Source: an uncultured Collinsella sp.
Lineage (GTDB): Bacteria; Actinomycetota; Coriobacteriia; Coriobacteriales; Coriobacteriaceae
Length of the DNA stretch: 14,952 bases
Direction: 5' to 3'
NCBI GenBank assembly: GCA_902478365.1
Contig: CABSKX010000052.1
Coordinates: 1 to 14,952, forward strand
Shown: positions 1 to 7,642 of the stretch, in pieces
Layout of the letters: each line of letters starts with the position of its first letter
How positions within the stretch are numbered: position 1 is the stretch's first letter
Notes under the pieces: model-generated
What the model was told of the DNA's origin: nothing
What the model saw: only the letters and a program-made list of their open reading frames with translations
The model's database searches: none
Program-made: the position numbers and the translations under genes

Positions 1-2374
1 GATTCAGATTCGACAAGGGGCGACCATTGTGCAATCGCAAGAAGATGACGGGGCGGAATGTCAATCCTGGTCTAACAGAGCCAAAGCTATTGCCCAGGCC
101 CTTACCCAAGCGAATGACCTCACCATAGGTTGCGATGTCGTCCGTCTTTGAGGCCTTGCTGCTACGCTTGAATATCCAGCCCGTAGCACCTTGATCGTTC
201 AATTTGTCGTCAGAGCCATCGCCGACAGCAAAAATCAGCGCGTTGTTGTTCTCGTATACGAGCTGACCAGTCGTAGCGTTCTCGGCAAAACTTGCGCCCG
301 ACAGATCCGTGATGCCGCTGAATTTGATTACAGAATTCCACGCGGAGCCCGCAATTCCCGCGGCACGGTTGCTTTGCGCCTTACCGATAGGATTGTCGCT
401 TGTAAGTTTGAAATCTCGCACGTCAAGGACGTTGCGCTTGTCGACAACGCCCGCGGCGCCACCGAACTTTCCAGTGTTCTTTCGCGCCGAAGCATCTCCC
501 TTGCACGCAACCGTCACGCCGTCGAGCACAACGGCGACAGGCTGCGAATTGGAAAGCGTGCTATCACCAACATAGCCGACAGCGCCGCCGGCATCGGACA
601 GCCCGCCCGCGAGGTTAAACTCGATTGTGCACCTATTCTGATCTTCGTCCTTTTGGACCACAAAAGCGCGCAGCGCCTCATCGGCGCCCTTAGCCGTCGC
701 AAACACCTTACCGACAAGGCCACCGTAGCTGCCGTTGACGCTAACTTTTTCCGGTAAGGTGAGTTTGCTCTTATACATTCCGCCTTGCACCACGATGTCG
801 CCATTAGAAATATCGGCCACGCCAAAGAGGGCACCAGCACGCTGGGTTGCGCCAAGCGTCACAAGCTCGCCCAGGTCGAACATATTGGGCTTAACGGTAA
901 ACCCTCGCGCAAAGCTCACGTCGCCGATAACACCGCCAGAGCAGGCGCTGTTTTCATCGCCGACGTTGCGCACCGGCTTAATCGTTGCATCATTAGTAAT
1001 GCCGAGCGCGAGGTTGGTAGCCTTACCGATAAGACCGCCGCTGGCAGTGGTACCTTTGACGGTGAGCGTGCGCAAATCGAGAGCCTCCGTGATATTGACC
1101 GTGGCGCCCGCACTCGAACCGACGAGGCCTACGACGCCGCCGGCGATTCCGTTCGTGGACTGGACGGTGGCGGTGGGAACGTTTTTCAGAGTGCCGATGC
1201 TCAGGGTCGCACCGTCTTTGACTTCGCCTACAAGCAGGCCGGCATTGTCGGAACTTGTCGTAACGGCACCATTCCAGACCAGGTCCACTGGAAACTTAAC
1301 GGACTCCACGGTGAAGGTTCCGTCCTTGACCGTATTCGCAAGAAGGCCCACATTGCCCGCCGCACTTACGTTGAGGTTCTTGCGGGAACCGGTGAGACTA
1401 TAGGTGACGCTTACATTGAGGGCGCCCGTCGTCTCGCCCAAAAGGGGCGCCGTCAGGGCGGAAGTTGTATCCTTCGGATCGGTCTCCACGGGATCAGCGA
1501 TGTTAACCGATGCCTCGAGCGTCATGTTCTCGCCGCTGTTTTTTGAAGCGACCATCGGCTCATTATAGTTAGTCGCGCCTACCCACTTTATCTTGACTGT
1601 TTTGTTTTGGTCGGTCAGCTTGAGGCTATTAAAAACCGTCCGATCAGTCTTAAGCTCGACGGAGTCATCCTCGCTGGACGCTTTTACGTTATAGATCTTG
1701 CCATCGAATGGATGGGCATCACTGCCAAGGCCCTGGAAAGACAGAGTGTTATTCTCAGCTTTCGAGGTGAGGTCCGGGAGGTCGCCCGTGAAGTTTATTC
1801 CAATTTGAGCGTCATGGTAAAACTGTGCATTGGCGTTAGAGAGGACAGCAAACGCTGCCGACTTAGTAACTTCAAGGCTTTTGATTCCACTGTTATCGTC
1901 TTTGAGCTTAATGTTTTCCGCACCGTTAGCTCCGAGCAGATCGACAAGCTGGCTTAAGTCATTAATCGTCGCATTCGCCTGGGCCGCAGCGTCTTCCGAA
2001 GATTCAGTAACGGCATCTTGCTCGACATCGTCAGCGGCAGCATCCCCAGCAGTATCGCCGCCTTCCGTCTGGTCGCCTGTGGAATCGGAACCCGTGGCGC
2101 TATCGACGGCACCGCCCGTTGCAGCGTCGCCCTTCGCAGCACCATCCTGGGCACCGTCACCCGCGGCGCCGGTATCACTCGATCCAGACCCGGTCGTAAC
2201 ATCGCTCTTGGTCTCACCGCTCTCGGCAGTGTCCGATGCCTCCGCAGTCGCGGCGGCAATCTAGCTCGAAATGTTTTGCCAGCCGGCCGCCACAGCGGCC
2301 ACCGTGGGCGAGCATGCCTGGAGCACCATGACCACCGTCATGAACTCTGCGAGTATGCGCTTTGCCATTCTCAT
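1..2374 (-). pseudogene. Secreted GLUG-repeat surface protein, interrupted by an amber codon; C-terminus beyond left edge
   Basis: Reading from an ATG at 2374 gives MRMAKRILAEFMTVVMVLQA followed by an Ala/Val-rich stretch ending near AVAAG, which looks like a Sec signal peptide. Codon 38 is TAG (2263-2261). The same frame then stays open to the window edge, about 750 codons, with no ATG/GTG/TTG restart for several hundred bases. After the TAG comes a roughly 95-residue low-complexity linker rich in A, G, D, S, T and E. A globular part follows, then GLUG-like repeats with a GG-[LIVA]-[LIVA]-G core (GGVVG, GGLIG, GGVIG, GGLVG, GGAVG, GGAAG) every 33-43 residues between about 1250 and 340. Such repeats suggest a beta-solenoid surface protein. 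A possible SD (AGAGG) lies 10 nt upstream. The gene is 40 bp downstream of the 314-aa gene and probably belongs to the same cluster. The lesion could be a real nonsense mutation, a sequencing error or a suppressible stop. The open frame suggests it is recent. Confidence 0.72.
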
Positions 2375-2395
2375 CGATTCCGTACCTCTTATCCT

Positions 2396-2416
2396 AAAAA
2401 CTCTGCTTCCAGAGTT
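2396..2416 (-). terminator. Short hairpin plus T5 between the 314-aa gene and the GLUG gene
   Basis: On the minus strand AACTCTG-GAAG-CAGAGTT forms a 7-bp stem with a 4-nt loop and runs straight into TTTTT. The hairpin overlaps the TAA stop of the 314-aa gene. The stem is short and only moderately GC-rich, so it may be a partial terminator that lowers expression of the downstream GLUG gene rather than a full stop. Confidence 0.5.
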
Positions 2417-3359
2417 ATTGAGTCTCCGTCGCGCCCGTCAGGGTAGATCCGTTCACGTTAATGCCCAGGTCACCCCAGACATCAGGCGTTTTGCCGTCCG
2501 CTCGGTAAAAGTTGACGATCATCGAGCCAGGCTCCATGGTGAACTTAGCCGTGCGAGCTGCGGGATCCACCGTCGCGCTATGGTTGGTCGCGAAGAACGG
2601 GTCGATCTCCACGTTCGGACCCCATCTAAGCTCGACGTTCGCCGGTGCGCCCGTGACCGTCACGCGGTAGTTGTACGCAGCATAATGAGCAAACGTACCA
2701 GCCTCATCAACAAGCGCGCCCTCAACCGCAGCAGTCTTGACCTCGGCCTTCTTTGACGGCACGACTTTCGCCGCCAGACAGGTGAGCTCGGTGCCGGGGC
2801 TCTCCTTCGAAACGACCGCGGCCTTAATCACAAAGTAGACATGCCCCAACTTGTCCTCAGGGAACGTCACGGTGTAGTCGTTTTTGGTAGGCTGATTCTC
2901 CGAAAGCGTAACGTTACCGGAGGGTTGAGGCGCATAACTCCACGTGGCACCATCGAGCCCATGCCCCTCGACCGTTAAGGTGTACGTCACGTTTTTGTCG
3001 TTGCAGAAGTTGCTGTTGCTCAGCAAATAGTTGTAGATGCTAAAGGTGAAGTTGCACTGTCCGCTGCTGGGATACACCGTAACGGAGCGCTGGGCACGGT
3101 CGAGCTCGTCGCTGCTGGGTGTACTCATATAGCCCGTGAGTAGGTCGCTCGCAAACAGGCTCTGCGCGGTGCCCGTCGCGGCGACGGACTTAAGAAATCC
3201 GTTGGCGGTGTAGGCGGAATAGGTAAAGTAGCCACCCGTCACGAGCGCCACGGCACAAACAAGTGCGATTGCCGCCACAACCAGCTTGTTCTTAACTAGG
3301 CTTTTGGTTTTCGCCAGCTGCTCGCGCTCGGCATCCTGTTGCTTCTCTTGCTTCTCCAT
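2415..3359 (-). CDS. Membrane-anchored surface protein, 314 aa, unknown function
   Basis: No family is recognised with certainty. The N-terminus is a charged, Gln/Lys/Glu-rich cytosolic segment (residues 1-25), then one membrane segment (about 26-43) followed by GGYFTYSAYTANG. The rest (about 50-314) is exported, Thr/Ser/Val-rich and probably beta-sandwich-like, with Cys near 102, 118 and 194 that could form disulfides. The layout matches the two upstream genes: a long n-region, one hydrophobic segment and an aromatic patch just after it. This recalls TasA/SipW-type or pilin-like secreted subunits, but no sorting motif (LPXTG) is present at the C-terminus. It starts 14 bp after the 279-aa gene and so sits in the same operon. 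A small hairpin-T5 follows its stop. The coding frame is secure; the function is inference from architecture only. Confidence 0.8.
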   Translation of the reverse strand: MEKQEKQQDAEREQLAKTKSLVKNKLVVAAIALVCAVALVTGGYFTYSAYTANGFLKSVAATGTAQSLFASDLLTGYMSTPSSDELDRAQRSVTVYPSSGQCNFTFSIYNYLLSNSNFCNDKNVTYTLTVEGHGLDGATWSYAPQPSGNVTLSENQPTKNDYTVTFPEDKLGHVYFVIKAAVVSKESPGTELTCLAAKVVPSKKAEVKTAAVEGALVDEAGTFAHYAAYNYRVTVTGAPANVELRWGPNVEIDPFFATNHSATVDPAARTAKFTMEPGSMIVNFYRADGKTPDVWGDLGINVNGSTLTGATETQ

Positions 3360-3373
3360 GTACGCCCCCTCTC

Positions 3374-4213
3374 CTACTTACCGCTCGTGTTGCGCGCGAT
3401 CAGATAAATCACGTCAGTCTCTTTGGCACTCTCGTCCCACGAAAGCTTGATGATAAAGTTGAGTGTGTCCCTGCCAGTCGAGCCGTCGAGCGTCTTGGCG
3501 TTGAGTTCGCCTTTGTCGAACGCCTTGAAACGATAGAGCGGGCGTGCATTGCGCTGGACGCTTTGGTAGTCCTTGAATGTAGGGTCGTTTGCGCCGGTGG
3601 CCGGCTCGGTAGCCAGGTCGTCGTTCGCCTTGTTGATATATTCGAAGCTCGTCAGCAGGTTCTCTCCGGTTGCTTTCCAGCTATAAGATTTGCCGCCTGC
3701 GGTGCCGCTCACGTCGACTGTATCACCCAGACCCGCATCCTCGGCCTTATACAGCTCGATAGTAAGACCTTTAATGTTGGTCGTATTCGCAAGCTGCAGC
3801 TCAAAGCCATCGCCGCCCGTCTGCACGCAAAACGGGCGCTTGAGCGTTACCGTGTTGTCGGTCTTGGTATCGCCGTATTTGGGGTTGTAGCTCAGATCGA
3901 TCTGCTCCGTTGCCGTAGCGTTGGGCCCCAGCACTTTGAGCTCCGCCGGCTCCTTGATCTTGCCAACGGTGGAGCCGCGATTGGCATCGACAAACCATCC
4001 GAGCGTCAGCCCCAGCACCACGAGAAGCACGGCCACCAGGCCCATGATGGCCAGGGATTCGCGACGGTGGCCGCTCACCCAAGTCTCGATGCACTCGATG
4101 CGGCCAACCGGACGCGCTTCGCCGTGCGAGCCGAACCCGTCGCCGCCGGAGTTCACCACTTCTTCGTTGTGCTTGATATCGCCCTGCTCGCGGGCGTTAA
4201 GCTGCTCGTCCAT
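3374..4213 (-). CDS. Membrane-anchored surface protein, 279 aa, unknown function
   Basis: This is the second gene of the three-gene set. Its ATG directly follows the TAA of the 361-aa gene (TAAATG, no spacer), which argues for translational coupling. Residues 1-53 are polar and cytosolic. A membrane segment spans about 54-72 and is followed by GWFVDANRGSTVG. The exterior part (about 80-279) is Thr/Asp/Lys-rich with predicted strand-like stretches and ends in ARNTSGK without a sortase signal. The 'WF-x(3)-N' patch right after the hydrophobic segment also occurs in the 361-aa protein (AWFAANNRVSATG). In Firmicutes, similar AWF-x-x-N starts are seen in secreted TasA/camelysin-like proteins. A role as a subunit of a surface fibre or matrix is a guess from that resemblance and the operon. 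Confidence 0.8.
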   Translation of the reverse strand: MDEQLNAREQGDIKHNEEVVNSGGDGFGSHGEARPVGRIECIETWVSGHRRESLAIMGLVAVLLVVLGLTLGWFVDANRGSTVGKIKEPAELKVLGPNATATEQIDLSYNPKYGDTKTDNTVTLKRPFCVQTGGDGFELQLANTTNIKGLTIELYKAEDAGLGDTVDVSGTAGGKSYSWKATGENLLTSFEYINKANDDLATEPATGANDPTFKDYQSVQRNARPLYRFKAFDKGELNAKTLDGSTGRDTLNFIIKLSWDESAKETDVIYLIARNTSGK

Positions 4214-5299
4214 TTATTTATCCGCCTCCTTGGCGGTAAAGCGCACGCGAATGTACTTGATGTTCTTGCCAATAACCTCGTCGGCGTTGTTGTAGTAGCT
4301 GGCGCAGGTTTCCACGTCCGCAGAGGACATGCCGGCTCCGACAGGCGGAACCGCGCTAGGTGCCTGACCTGGCACGCTCGTGCTATCGGCGCGGAAATAG
4401 CGCGCGTGGTTATTGTTGATGTCGCCGACGAGGGCTGTGTATCCCGCGGCGTCCGTGCTTGCGAAAAGGTTGCCACCGTAGCCGGCGTTGCCCGTGCGAA
4501 CATAGCTCTTGAACTGCTCCGGCCAAATCCAGTAGAGGGTTTTGGGTACGGTTTCGGTCGTGCTATTTGAGTTCTCGGGGCAAAAGCTCGACGCCGGGAT
4601 GGTAAACCTCTGCGTAATGACGGTAACGCTGGCCCCGTCCTGAGTCACCGTGGTGGTCGTGGGGACCAGCGGATTCGAGTAAAAGCCGGAGTCGTCTTTG
4701 TCCTGGAAAAACAAGATGTGTCCGCGTACCAGATTCTTAAGCGAGTTGATAATCTCTTCGTTTGTCGATGCGTCCGCGACGGAGCCCGTGCCCGCAACGC
4801 TCGTCTGGACGGAAATCTCCCAGGTCATCTCCACCGTAATATCGTGCAGGTCGTTGCAGAGCGGCTTGACGTTGAGCTGAAGCTGACCGGTCGACCCCGG
4901 AGAGAGACTGCCATCGGCACTCATGTTATTGAGGTTGAAAAGATTGTTCACGGCAAGGCTTGTACTGTCCGACGCGTAGTTGTCCCGAGCGTCGTACTTG
5001 CCCGCCGTGCCGCCCTGCGTTCCCGAGAGCACAAACCGCGGACCCTTCGCCCCAATCGTACTCCCCGTGGCGCTCACTCGATTGTTCGCGGCAAACCAGG
5101 CCAGGCATGCAAAGATAGCAACGATGGCAGCCAGCACAAACAGACCGCTCACCAGGAAATCCTTCCAGAAATCCTTGAGGGTTCGCACGTGCTCGTCGGC
5201 AGCTTGACGGTACTCGGCCGCCGTCTTGTGCTGCTGGAGCTCGTTATGTCGGTCCATGCCACTCATCGCTTGCGTTTGCCCTGCTTGCGGGCGTGCCAT
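4214..5299 (-). CDS. Membrane-anchored surface protein, 361 aa, first gene of the surface operon
   Basis: A polar, partly helical N-terminus (1-48, with KTAAEYRQAADEHVRTLKDF) precedes a membrane segment (about 49-67) and the patch AWFAANNRVSATG. The large outer domain (80-361) is rich in Ser, Thr, Asn and aromatic residues, has scattered Cys (near 147, 243 and 335), and ends in KEADK. No sortase motif is seen. The long cytosolic n-region is unusual for a cleaved signal peptide, so the protein may stay anchored N-in or need a dedicated signal peptidase. The start is uncertain. ATG 5299 has GGAAAGG directly abutting it, which is too close to be a good SD, and Met12 and Met15 are alternatives. 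It is translationally coupled to the 279-aa gene. Not assigned to a named family. Confidence 0.78.
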   Translation of the reverse strand: MARPQAGQTQAMSGMDRHNELQQHKTAAEYRQAADEHVRTLKDFWKDFLVSGLFVLAAIVAIFACLAWFAANNRVSATGSTIGAKGPRFVLSGTQGGTAGKYDARDNYASDSTSLAVNNLFNLNNMSADGSLSPGSTGQLQLNVKPLCNDLHDITVEMTWEISVQTSVAGTGSVADASTNEEIINSLKNLVRGHILFFQDKDDSGFYSNPLVPTTTTVTQDGASVTVITQRFTIPASSFCPENSNSTTETVPKTLYWIWPEQFKSYVRTGNAGYGGNLFASTDAAGYTALVGDINNNHARYFRADSTSVPGQAPSAVPPVGAGMSSADVETCASYYNNADEVIGKNIKYIRVRFTAKEADK

Positions 5300-5518
5300 C
5301 CTTTCCGCTTGGTCGCGCTAAATCCGTTGCTCGCAGGTAGAAAATTCAGGCGGAATACAACACCATACGATAAGGTAAAAGAATAGCATTGACCTGCGGT
5401 TTGCTCCACGGCGCAAACCTTAATGATGTCTTAAAGATTACGAATAGCAGCCTCGTCCATATGCCAAGGGCATGGCGCAAGCAAACCTGACCCCCTTGCA
5501 CCAATCCCCTTGCATCAA

Positions 5519-5599
5519 ATTCGGATTTTCGGGTGTCAGCGATTCGGATTTTCATGTTCTGAGGATTCGGATTTTCGGGTGCTCAAGATTCGGATTTTC
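5519..5599. repeat. Four tandem ATTCGGATTTTC repeats on an exact 23-bp period
   Basis: The 12-mer ATTCGGATTTTC starts at 5519, 5542, 5565 and 5588, exactly 23 bp apart. The last three copies are also preceded by G. The 11 intervening bases vary, although copies 1 and 3 are both followed by GGGTG. It lies about 220 bp upstream of the surface operon, between that operon and its upstream terminator. It could be a regulator-binding array or the residue of an expanded repeat; nothing in the sequence decides. Confidence 0.85.
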
Positions 5600-5630
5600 T
5601 GAACCCGCTGGTCAGGGGCGCCCTCATTGG

Positions 5631-5664
5631 CAAAAGACGGGGAGCACCGATACGGCACTCCCCG
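5631..5664 (-). terminator. Rho-independent terminator, minus strand
   Basis: On the minus strand CGGGGAG pairs with CTCCCCG, with an inner TGCCGTATCGGTG that also partly pairs. TCTTTT follows. It lies downstream of the 497-aa gene in its direction of transcription and separates that gene from the surface operon. Confidence 0.7.
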
Positions 5665-5722
5665 CCCGCTCAAACGTGCGCGCATTGTTCACACAACGGT
5701 TCGCACGTCCATTCAAACTTTT

Positions 5723-5853
5723 CCTCATCTTAACCTCATTTTGAGGTCAACTGCGCCCTGTTTTCAACGTTTGCCCAGTTGTTTGCTTGCTTCATCTTAA
5801 CCTCATCTTCACCTCAAATGAGGTGAAGATGAGGTTAAGGGTGCGTTCAAGCT
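5723..5853. repeat. Left copy of a 131-bp direct repeat flanking the AlbA_2 gene
   Basis: This copy aligns without gaps to 7374-7504. Long blocks are identical, including TTTGCCCAGTTGTTTGCTTG; one 18-bp block (about 5752-5769) diverges, and only scattered substitutions occur elsewhere. It contains a near-perfect small palindrome (5730-5750: TTAACCTCA, 3-nt centre, TGAGGTCAA) and a perfect large one (5796-5839: two 21-bp arms around AA). Its right end falls inside the TAG stop of the 497-aa gene (5852-5854), so it abuts the coding region exactly. Confidence 0.9.
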
Positions 5854-7345
5854 AGCTGAGAACCCTCCAATACCCCGCAAAGCTTGAGCCTTCTCGCTTT
5901 AAACGGCCATCCTGTTTGAGAGCCTTAACGTCCCTGTCTGCCATGCTCTTTGTAATGCCAATCGCGTTACAAAGCTCGAGTAGCGTTGCCTCGGGGTGCT
6001 CCGCAAAAAACGCCAGCACGCGATCACGGCGCGCAGCAATCCCCGATGCGCCCGCATAGCCGCGCCGCACATGGTGGCCGCCATCACCAGTGGCTTTATC
6101 CGAACGCCAGGCAAAGAGCGTCGTGAGGAAATATATCCTGTCCTCATCCGTCTCGAACCGCGGCTCCGGCGAGCCGTTAACTTCAAGCGCGTGCAAGATC
6201 TTGTGAAATCCCGTGTTGCGGCCTTCGGTAAGATGCAGCTCTTTGAGAAAATCGCCCACACGACGATTGCGATATCTTCTGCTCACCGCCCGATACTGCA
6301 TAAGGTTCTCGATTGTGATCGACCGGTCAGCCCCCGGGTGACTCAAAATTTCAATCCTATCCGGCAGCACGCGGACCTCAATTGGCTCACGAGAATCGTA
6401 GCCCTTGTGATATACGGCATTTGAAAGCGCTTCCTCGATCGCGGCATAGGGATAGTTAAAATGCCGATCCGCCTCAGCAACGTCCGGACGCTTTATCACC
6501 GTCTCCTCAATTATGGAATTCTGAATGTAGCGAAGCGCTTCGCGCAGCTGCTGGTCGACCGGCCCTGCAAACGTATGCTCAAAGAGTCGGTCTCCCCCTT
6601 CGCCATCGGGAAGCTCTACGACATCGATATGCGCGTACGGAAACCATTTCTCTGGGTCCATCGAGAAGAACAGAAGCCCAACGTTTTTAGGCTTAATGTA
6701 CTCGTCTGGACCATCTGCAATATTCATGCTGCGGCAAAGATCGGCAAGGTCCATTGTGTCGACCATCGGATACAGCGAGCTGTTCACTTCTTTTAGGTAG
6801 CTCTTGATGAGAGGGATACTCAAGTCGCTCAGCTCGGCCGAGTGATTGACGCGATCATCGAACGGAACATTGTTGGCCAAGTTGTAGAGCTCGCGCTTTT
6901 CTTCCTCACTCGGCGCGATGGTGCTAGCCATCTTTCTGATCCAATAGACGCGCTCCGACTTGCCACCCGTTACGACCTTTGGGGACGAATAAGGTCGCAC
7001 GCTTCCACCCGGAGCCCAAACAACAATAAATTTCTTGTCCTTATATTCGGCAACCTCGGTAATAGGAATGTAGCTTGGTTGAATCAGCTTGCACTTGTTG
7101 AGCATATCCTTGAGATACGCATCGATTTTGCTATCCGGCACGCCTTTGAACTGAGCAGGCTTTCCCTCACCGTTGTCGGAAACTCCGATAACGAGATAGC
7201 CACCGCCCCAGTTGTCAACGTCATTGGCAAAGGCGCAAATCGTCTTGAGCGAAGCCTGGGGATCCCATGTCTCTTTGAGCTCAATGCGAGCCCACTCGAC
7301 CACGCCGCCGCCAAGCAGCGTTTGTATGTTTATTGGCAGTGCCAT
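5852..7345 (-). CDS. AlbA_2 / RecG-like ATPase-fold / winged-helix protein, 497 aa
   Basis: The N-terminal part (about 15-145) fits the Schlafen AlbA_2 (divergent AAA-4) fold: ELKETWD, then FANDVDNWGGGYLVIGVSDN and a KSERVYWIRK strand. Residues about 297-338 match the GHKL-like C-terminal domain of 'RecG-like' transcriptional regulators, with AIEEALSNAVYHKGYD, PIEVRVLPDRIEIL and HPG. The C-terminus (440-495) is a winged helix (TLLELCNAIGITKSMADRDV...LKQDGRL). A strong SD (GGGAGG, 7 nt spacer) supports the ATG at 7345. Proteins of this build are usually called putative DNA-binding or ATP-binding regulators, and their substrates are mostly unknown. It stands alone and is flanked by 131-bp direct repeats with shared palindromes, which suggests autoregulation through the winged helix. 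A terminator lies 190 bp downstream. Confidence 0.88.
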   Translation of the reverse strand: MALPINIQTLLGGGVVEWARIELKETWDPQASLKTICAFANDVDNWGGGYLVIGVSDNGEGKPAQFKGVPDSKIDAYLKDMLNKCKLIQPSYIPITEVAEYKDKKFIVVWAPGGSVRPYSSPKVVTGGKSERVYWIRKMASTIAPSEEEKRELYNLANNVPFDDRVNHSAELSDLSIPLIKSYLKEVNSSLYPMVDTMDLADLCRSMNIADGPDEYIKPKNVGLLFFSMDPEKWFPYAHIDVVELPDGEGGDRLFEHTFAGPVDQQLREALRYIQNSIIEETVIKRPDVAEADRHFNYPYAAIEEALSNAVYHKGYDSREPIEVRVLPDRIEILSHPGADRSITIENLMQYRAVSRRYRNRRVGDFLKELHLTEGRNTGFHKILHALEVNGSPEPRFETDEDRIYFLTTLFAWRSDKATGDGGHHVRRGYAGASGIAARRDRVLAFFAEHPEATLLELCNAIGITKSMADRDVKALKQDGRLKREGSSFAGYWRVLS

Positions 7346-7380
7346 TCGTGCGCCTCCCGGTCCATTGGCTTTGCCTCATC

Positions 7381-7401
7381 TTAACCTCATTTTGAGGTCA
7401 A
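7381..7401. promoter_or_regulatory. Candidate operator for the 497-aa gene
   Basis: A 21-bp imperfect palindrome, TTAACCTCA / TTT / TGAGGTCAA, centred about 46 bp upstream of the start codon. The half-site TTAACCTCA recurs as the outer part of the 44-bp palindrome at 7447-7490. The position suits repressor binding over a promoter. That the gene's own winged helix binds it is inference. Confidence 0.5.
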
Positions 7402-7446
7402 CGATAGCGATATTTCAGTGTTTGCCCAGTTGTTTGCTTGCCTCAT

Positions 7447-7490
7447 CTTAACCTCATCTTCGCCTCATTTGAGGTGAAGATGAGGTTAAG
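7447..7490. promoter_or_regulatory. 44-bp palindrome, candidate regulatory site upstream of the 497-aa gene
   Basis: The arms start CTTAACCTCATCTTCGCCTC and mirror with one mismatch around a TT centre. There is no T-tract, so a terminator is unlikely. The same element with perfect arms occurs at 5796-5839, just downstream of the gene. Confidence 0.5.
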
Positions 7491-7520
7491 GGCGCGTTTA
7501 AGCTCGCCTGCCTCCTCGAA

Positions 7521-7566
7521 CAAAAACCGGGGTGGGGGCTGCTGTTCTTACAGCCCCCCACCCCGA
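7521..7566 (-). terminator. Rho-independent terminator of the oxidoreductase gene
   Basis: On the minus strand CGGGGTGGGGGGCTG pairs with CAGCCCCCACCCCG around a short loop, and GTTTTTG follows. The stem is long and GC-rich with one bulged base. It lies about 75 bp after the stop of the oxidoreductase. Confidence 0.88.
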
Positions 7567-7642
7567 TCGATGGCCCATGTTCGTTGGGACGCAGTCGGGC
7601 GAGGCGGATCCGTGCTACCGCCCCGCCTGGCCGCGAAGTTAA

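Larger units (their letters stand above)
5300..5851. other. Intergenic region upstream of the surface operon
   Basis: I see no convincing gene here. It should contain the promoter of the minus-strand surface operon, but no clear -35/-10 pair stands out. Structured parts are a weak inverted repeat GGTTTG/CAAACC (5398-5419), the 23-bp-period repeats (5519-5599), a minus-strand terminator (5631-5664) and most of the left 131-bp repeat (5723-5853). Confidence 0.6.
7374..7504. repeat. Right copy of the 131-bp direct repeat, in the promoter region of the AlbA_2 gene
   Basis: This copy aligns gap-free with 5723-5853. It begins 28 bp upstream of the ATG of the 497-aa gene, so it should include its promoter. 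The small palindrome is at 7381-7401 and the large one at 7447-7490. Here the large one has a TT centre and one mismatch in the left arm (CGCCTC instead of CACCTC). Recombination between the two copies would delete 1651 bp, taking the whole gene. Confidence 0.9.

Noticed and set aside
191..1546. Several overlapping plus-strand reading frames (191-757, 735-1403, 785-1546)
   Set aside because: They lie opposite the long open minus-strand GLUG frame, which has clear protein repeats; the plus frames are low-complexity shadows without ribosome sites.
3563..4570. A 335-codon plus-strand reading frame across the 279- and 361-aa genes
   Set aside because: It spans two coupled minus-strand genes and has no recognisable domain or SD.
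5346..5555. A 69-codon minus-strand frame starting in the 23-bp repeats
   Set aside because: Its start consists of the repeat itself and the rest shows no protein-like features.
5796..5839. A terminator of the 497-aa gene
   Set aside because: The palindrome lacks a T-tract, and its twin lies upstream of the gene; a better terminator is at 5631-5664.
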